Source: Gnetum montanum (lineage: Eukaryota; Streptophyta; Gnetopsida; Gnetales; Gnetaceae). From it: 45,525 nucleotides of DNA. The DNA lies in NCBI GenBank assembly GCA_015680685.1, contig MNCI01020774.1, positions 781,294 through 826,818 of the forward strand. Direction: 5' to 3'. Shown piece by piece: positions 43,931 through 45,525 of the stretch (the first letter of the stretch is position 1; every line of letters starts with the position of its first letter). The notes beneath the pieces were generated by a model, which saw nothing but the letters and a program-made list of their open reading frames with translations, was not told where the DNA came from and made no database searches. Both the position numbers and the translations under genes were made by a program.

Positions 43931-44430
43931 CGTGAAGGTGGGTAGATGAGGTCATGACCAAGTCATACAAGCTTAGCATTGTGTTTTTCTACTTGAGCAT
44001 TTGTTTCACCTAGGTTAGTGCAATTGCAAAGTCTTTGTCATCGGTCATTGTGTTCACCCTGACCTCCTCCATGTAGCTTAAGAGATGGATCTCTTGTAGA
44101 GGGACTTGCACTTGGCTTGTTTGGCTTGTTTGGTGGCCATAATTCTCAGTTGTTACTTGCTAGTTGTGGTGTTCATTTTGCCCATGCGGGTTGCAAGGTG
44201 CTCATTCGGCCTCTTGTGTTGCCATTTGGTATCCCTACCTGGATTGCTAGTGGGATTGGCCCTTCAAGGAGAAGGGACTGACACATTGCCCACTATCAGG
44301 CTTTGGGTAGATGAGGGGCCAATGCATTATGGCACCCTAATGACAATTGGCTATTGTTTAGTAGTTGTGGGACCAACGTGTTGCGGCATCTTGATGACGA
44401 ATGATTATTTAGTAGTTTTTGTTGCTACAT
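43931..44430 (-). other. gag-protease linker of the third Ty3/gypsy lineage
   Basis: Eroded sequence between the gag tail and the protease. No motif on the minus strand. A 110-codon plus-strand frame at 44106-44438 is antisense and lacks any recognisable feature. Confidence 0.45.
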
Positions 44431-45440
44431 CATGCTAGTTTAACATCTTAGTAGATAATTACTATGGAACCTTGACCACGAAGGATGTTGTGGGTGCCCA
44501 AGATGGTACTTTGACCATGAAGGGGGGCCTCTTACTTATGGAGGCAAAGGGGATCATTGCCTTGCTAGGAGGCACATGAATTATGAAAAGATATTCTATA
44601 GGTTTAGACTTGTTACCTATGTTGATGGAGTTTATGATGTAGGGGGCATCGTTTGTGTTGGATTGGCTCACTGCATCGAGCACTAGTTGGCCCATATCTA
44701 TCATTCTTTGCAAGTCATCCTACAAAGCCCGACAGAAGTTCGTGTTGTGTTCGAACATCTAGTGGTAGTGAGAGTATCGGTCCAGTTGGAAATGTTATGG
44801 GACCGAGGGCTCGTTCAGTACTACTGAGGTGGGATTCCTTTGAAGTTCATAGTACCTATCATGTCATTGATGGGAATTCTCCAATACTCATTTGTATTAG
44901 ATTTTCCTAATTTTTAGTAGTTGCTCTAGTAATTCAAAGGGTTTCATCGGTAGCAGGGTATACCTTGAGTGATCATTACACTCAAAGTGGGATCTTGAAG
45001 TGGCTTGCATTCTAGCCCTTGTCAATGTAGGCAGGATGGCACCAGAGTTGGTGGCTTCGTGAACTGAGGCCTTGGGTTGCTTAACTATTAGGCCTTGGTT
45101 GGTTGCTTTGTTATTTTTGGCTACTATTGCCACTATTGCATTTTTCTTGAGCACATGCTCATTTCTAAAGGCCATGTAGGTTAGGTCTTATGTTGCCTCC
45201 TCTATGCCCTTTGTTTGGGCAAAGGCTTGGTTGAGAGACTTTGGGGCTAGGTAGTACAATTTGAACTTGATGAAGTCATTAATTGCATCCTTGAATATGG
45301 CCAAAAGGTGCATCTCTGTGATTAGTTCATGCATTTCATTCAATGCGGCACTCTAGCATTGGAGAAATTTTAGCATGAGCTCTAGGTATCCTTGCTTAAC
45401 ATGCATGAGCTAGTCAAGGGTTGCTTCAAGTTTTAGGTTT
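44431..45440 (-). pseudogene. gag of a third Ty3/gypsy lineage, broken
   Basis: The minus strand gives the end of a Retrotrans_gag domain: QGYLELMLKFLQ, LNEMHELITEMHLLAIFKDA, then INDFIKFKLYYLAPKSLNQA and KGIEEAT (about 45190-45400). This matches the family pattern in which a LIxxFxxGL-like block is followed by PxxLxEA..A..EE. Downstream are a Lys/Asn-rich stretch (45175 to 44897) and NFCRALQDDLQRMIDMGQL near 44690-44760. That segment corresponds to the histidine/cysteine-rich 'C..L...I..LI..G.L' block near the gag C-terminus in this group. Stops are present. Its N-terminal side breaks off at about 45440 against the GATATCGC-rich sequence. Confidence 0.75.
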
Positions 45441-45448
45441 GATGAGAC

Positions 45449-45490
45449 GCGATATCGCATCCCTCGCGATATCACGTATGCGATATCGCG
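45449..45490. repeat. Three GCGATATCGC-type palindromes, CpG-rich
   Basis: GCGATATCGC at 45449-45458 and 45480-45489, with a variant GCGATATCAC at 45466-45475. Each full copy is a perfect 10-bp palindrome. The block is full of CpG, unlike everything else in the window. It begins where the gag similarity stops, so it may be the edge of another insertion. Confidence 0.8.
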
Positions 45491-45505
45491 GTCCGCCGTC
45501 AAATC

Positions 45506-45513
45506 TATAAATA
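45506..45513 (+). promoter_or_regulatory. TATA box next to the palindrome block
   Basis: TATAAATA, 16 bases after the last palindrome on the plus strand. With CpG-rich palindromes just upstream this resembles a core promoter or U3/R junction running out of the window. The window ends 12 bases later, so this cannot be tested here. Confidence 0.4.
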
Positions 45514-45525
45514 AGAAGCGACACT

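Noticed and set aside
44106-44438. 110-codon plus-strand ORF
   Set aside because: Antisense to the gag-protease linker of the third Ty3/gypsy element. Cys/Leu/Val-rich by chance.

Overview
This window looks like intergenic heterochromatin from a plant with a large, repeat-rich genome. I find no host gene that I would defend. Almost everything recognisable is decayed LTR retrotransposon sequence, AT-rich, with few CpGs and many stop codons. A gymnosperm or another large-genome seed plant would fit, but no sequence here fixes the taxon.

Layout. 1-6397 is AT-rich repeat debris: a roughly 72-bp tandem repeat, a roughly 0.9-kb segment present twice, a solo LTR (1818-2721) and a 33-bp tandem repeat. 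6403-20146 is element A, a complete but dead Ty3/gypsy element on the minus strand, flanked by the perfect 5-bp duplication GTTGG. 20152-23065 holds a tRNA-type SINE with a 17-bp target duplication and the 3' end of a plus-strand chromovirus-like element. 23066-35852 is element B, a second member of the A family, flanked by AATAT. 36727-38450 is a Ty1/copia pol remnant on the minus strand. 38800-43050 is dominated by several kinds of short repeat. 43140-45440 is the gag-protease part of a third Ty3/gypsy lineage on the minus strand. The last 80 bases carry a CpG-rich cluster of GCGATATCGC palindromes followed by a TATA box.

Elements A and B share one plan, read on the minus strand: 5' LTR, primer-binding site matching the 3' end of plant tRNA-Asp, gag, protease, RT, RNase H, integrase, a purine-rich tract, an internal module resembling the LTR promoter, a conserved splice donor and acceptor, a large 3' ORF, polypurine tract, 3' LTR. 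The tRNA-Asp primer site, the 13-kb size and the extra 3' ORF point to the Athila/Tat side of the non-chromovirus Ty3/gypsy elements. Both copies are dead: catalytic aspartates are replaced in protease, RT, RNase H or integrase, and B has an internal inversion plus a deletion in integrase.

The most interesting signal is that internal module. In both copies a TATA box is preceded by motifs like those of the LTR U3. It is followed by a matching GAG|GTAAG donor and an AG acceptor placed directly before an ATG. This suggests that the downstream ORF had its own promoter and an intron of about 0.3 kb.

Caution: five single Ns at 14582-15384 are each bordered by copied or misplaced fragments of the RT region. 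RT breaks in element A there are probably assembly errors.
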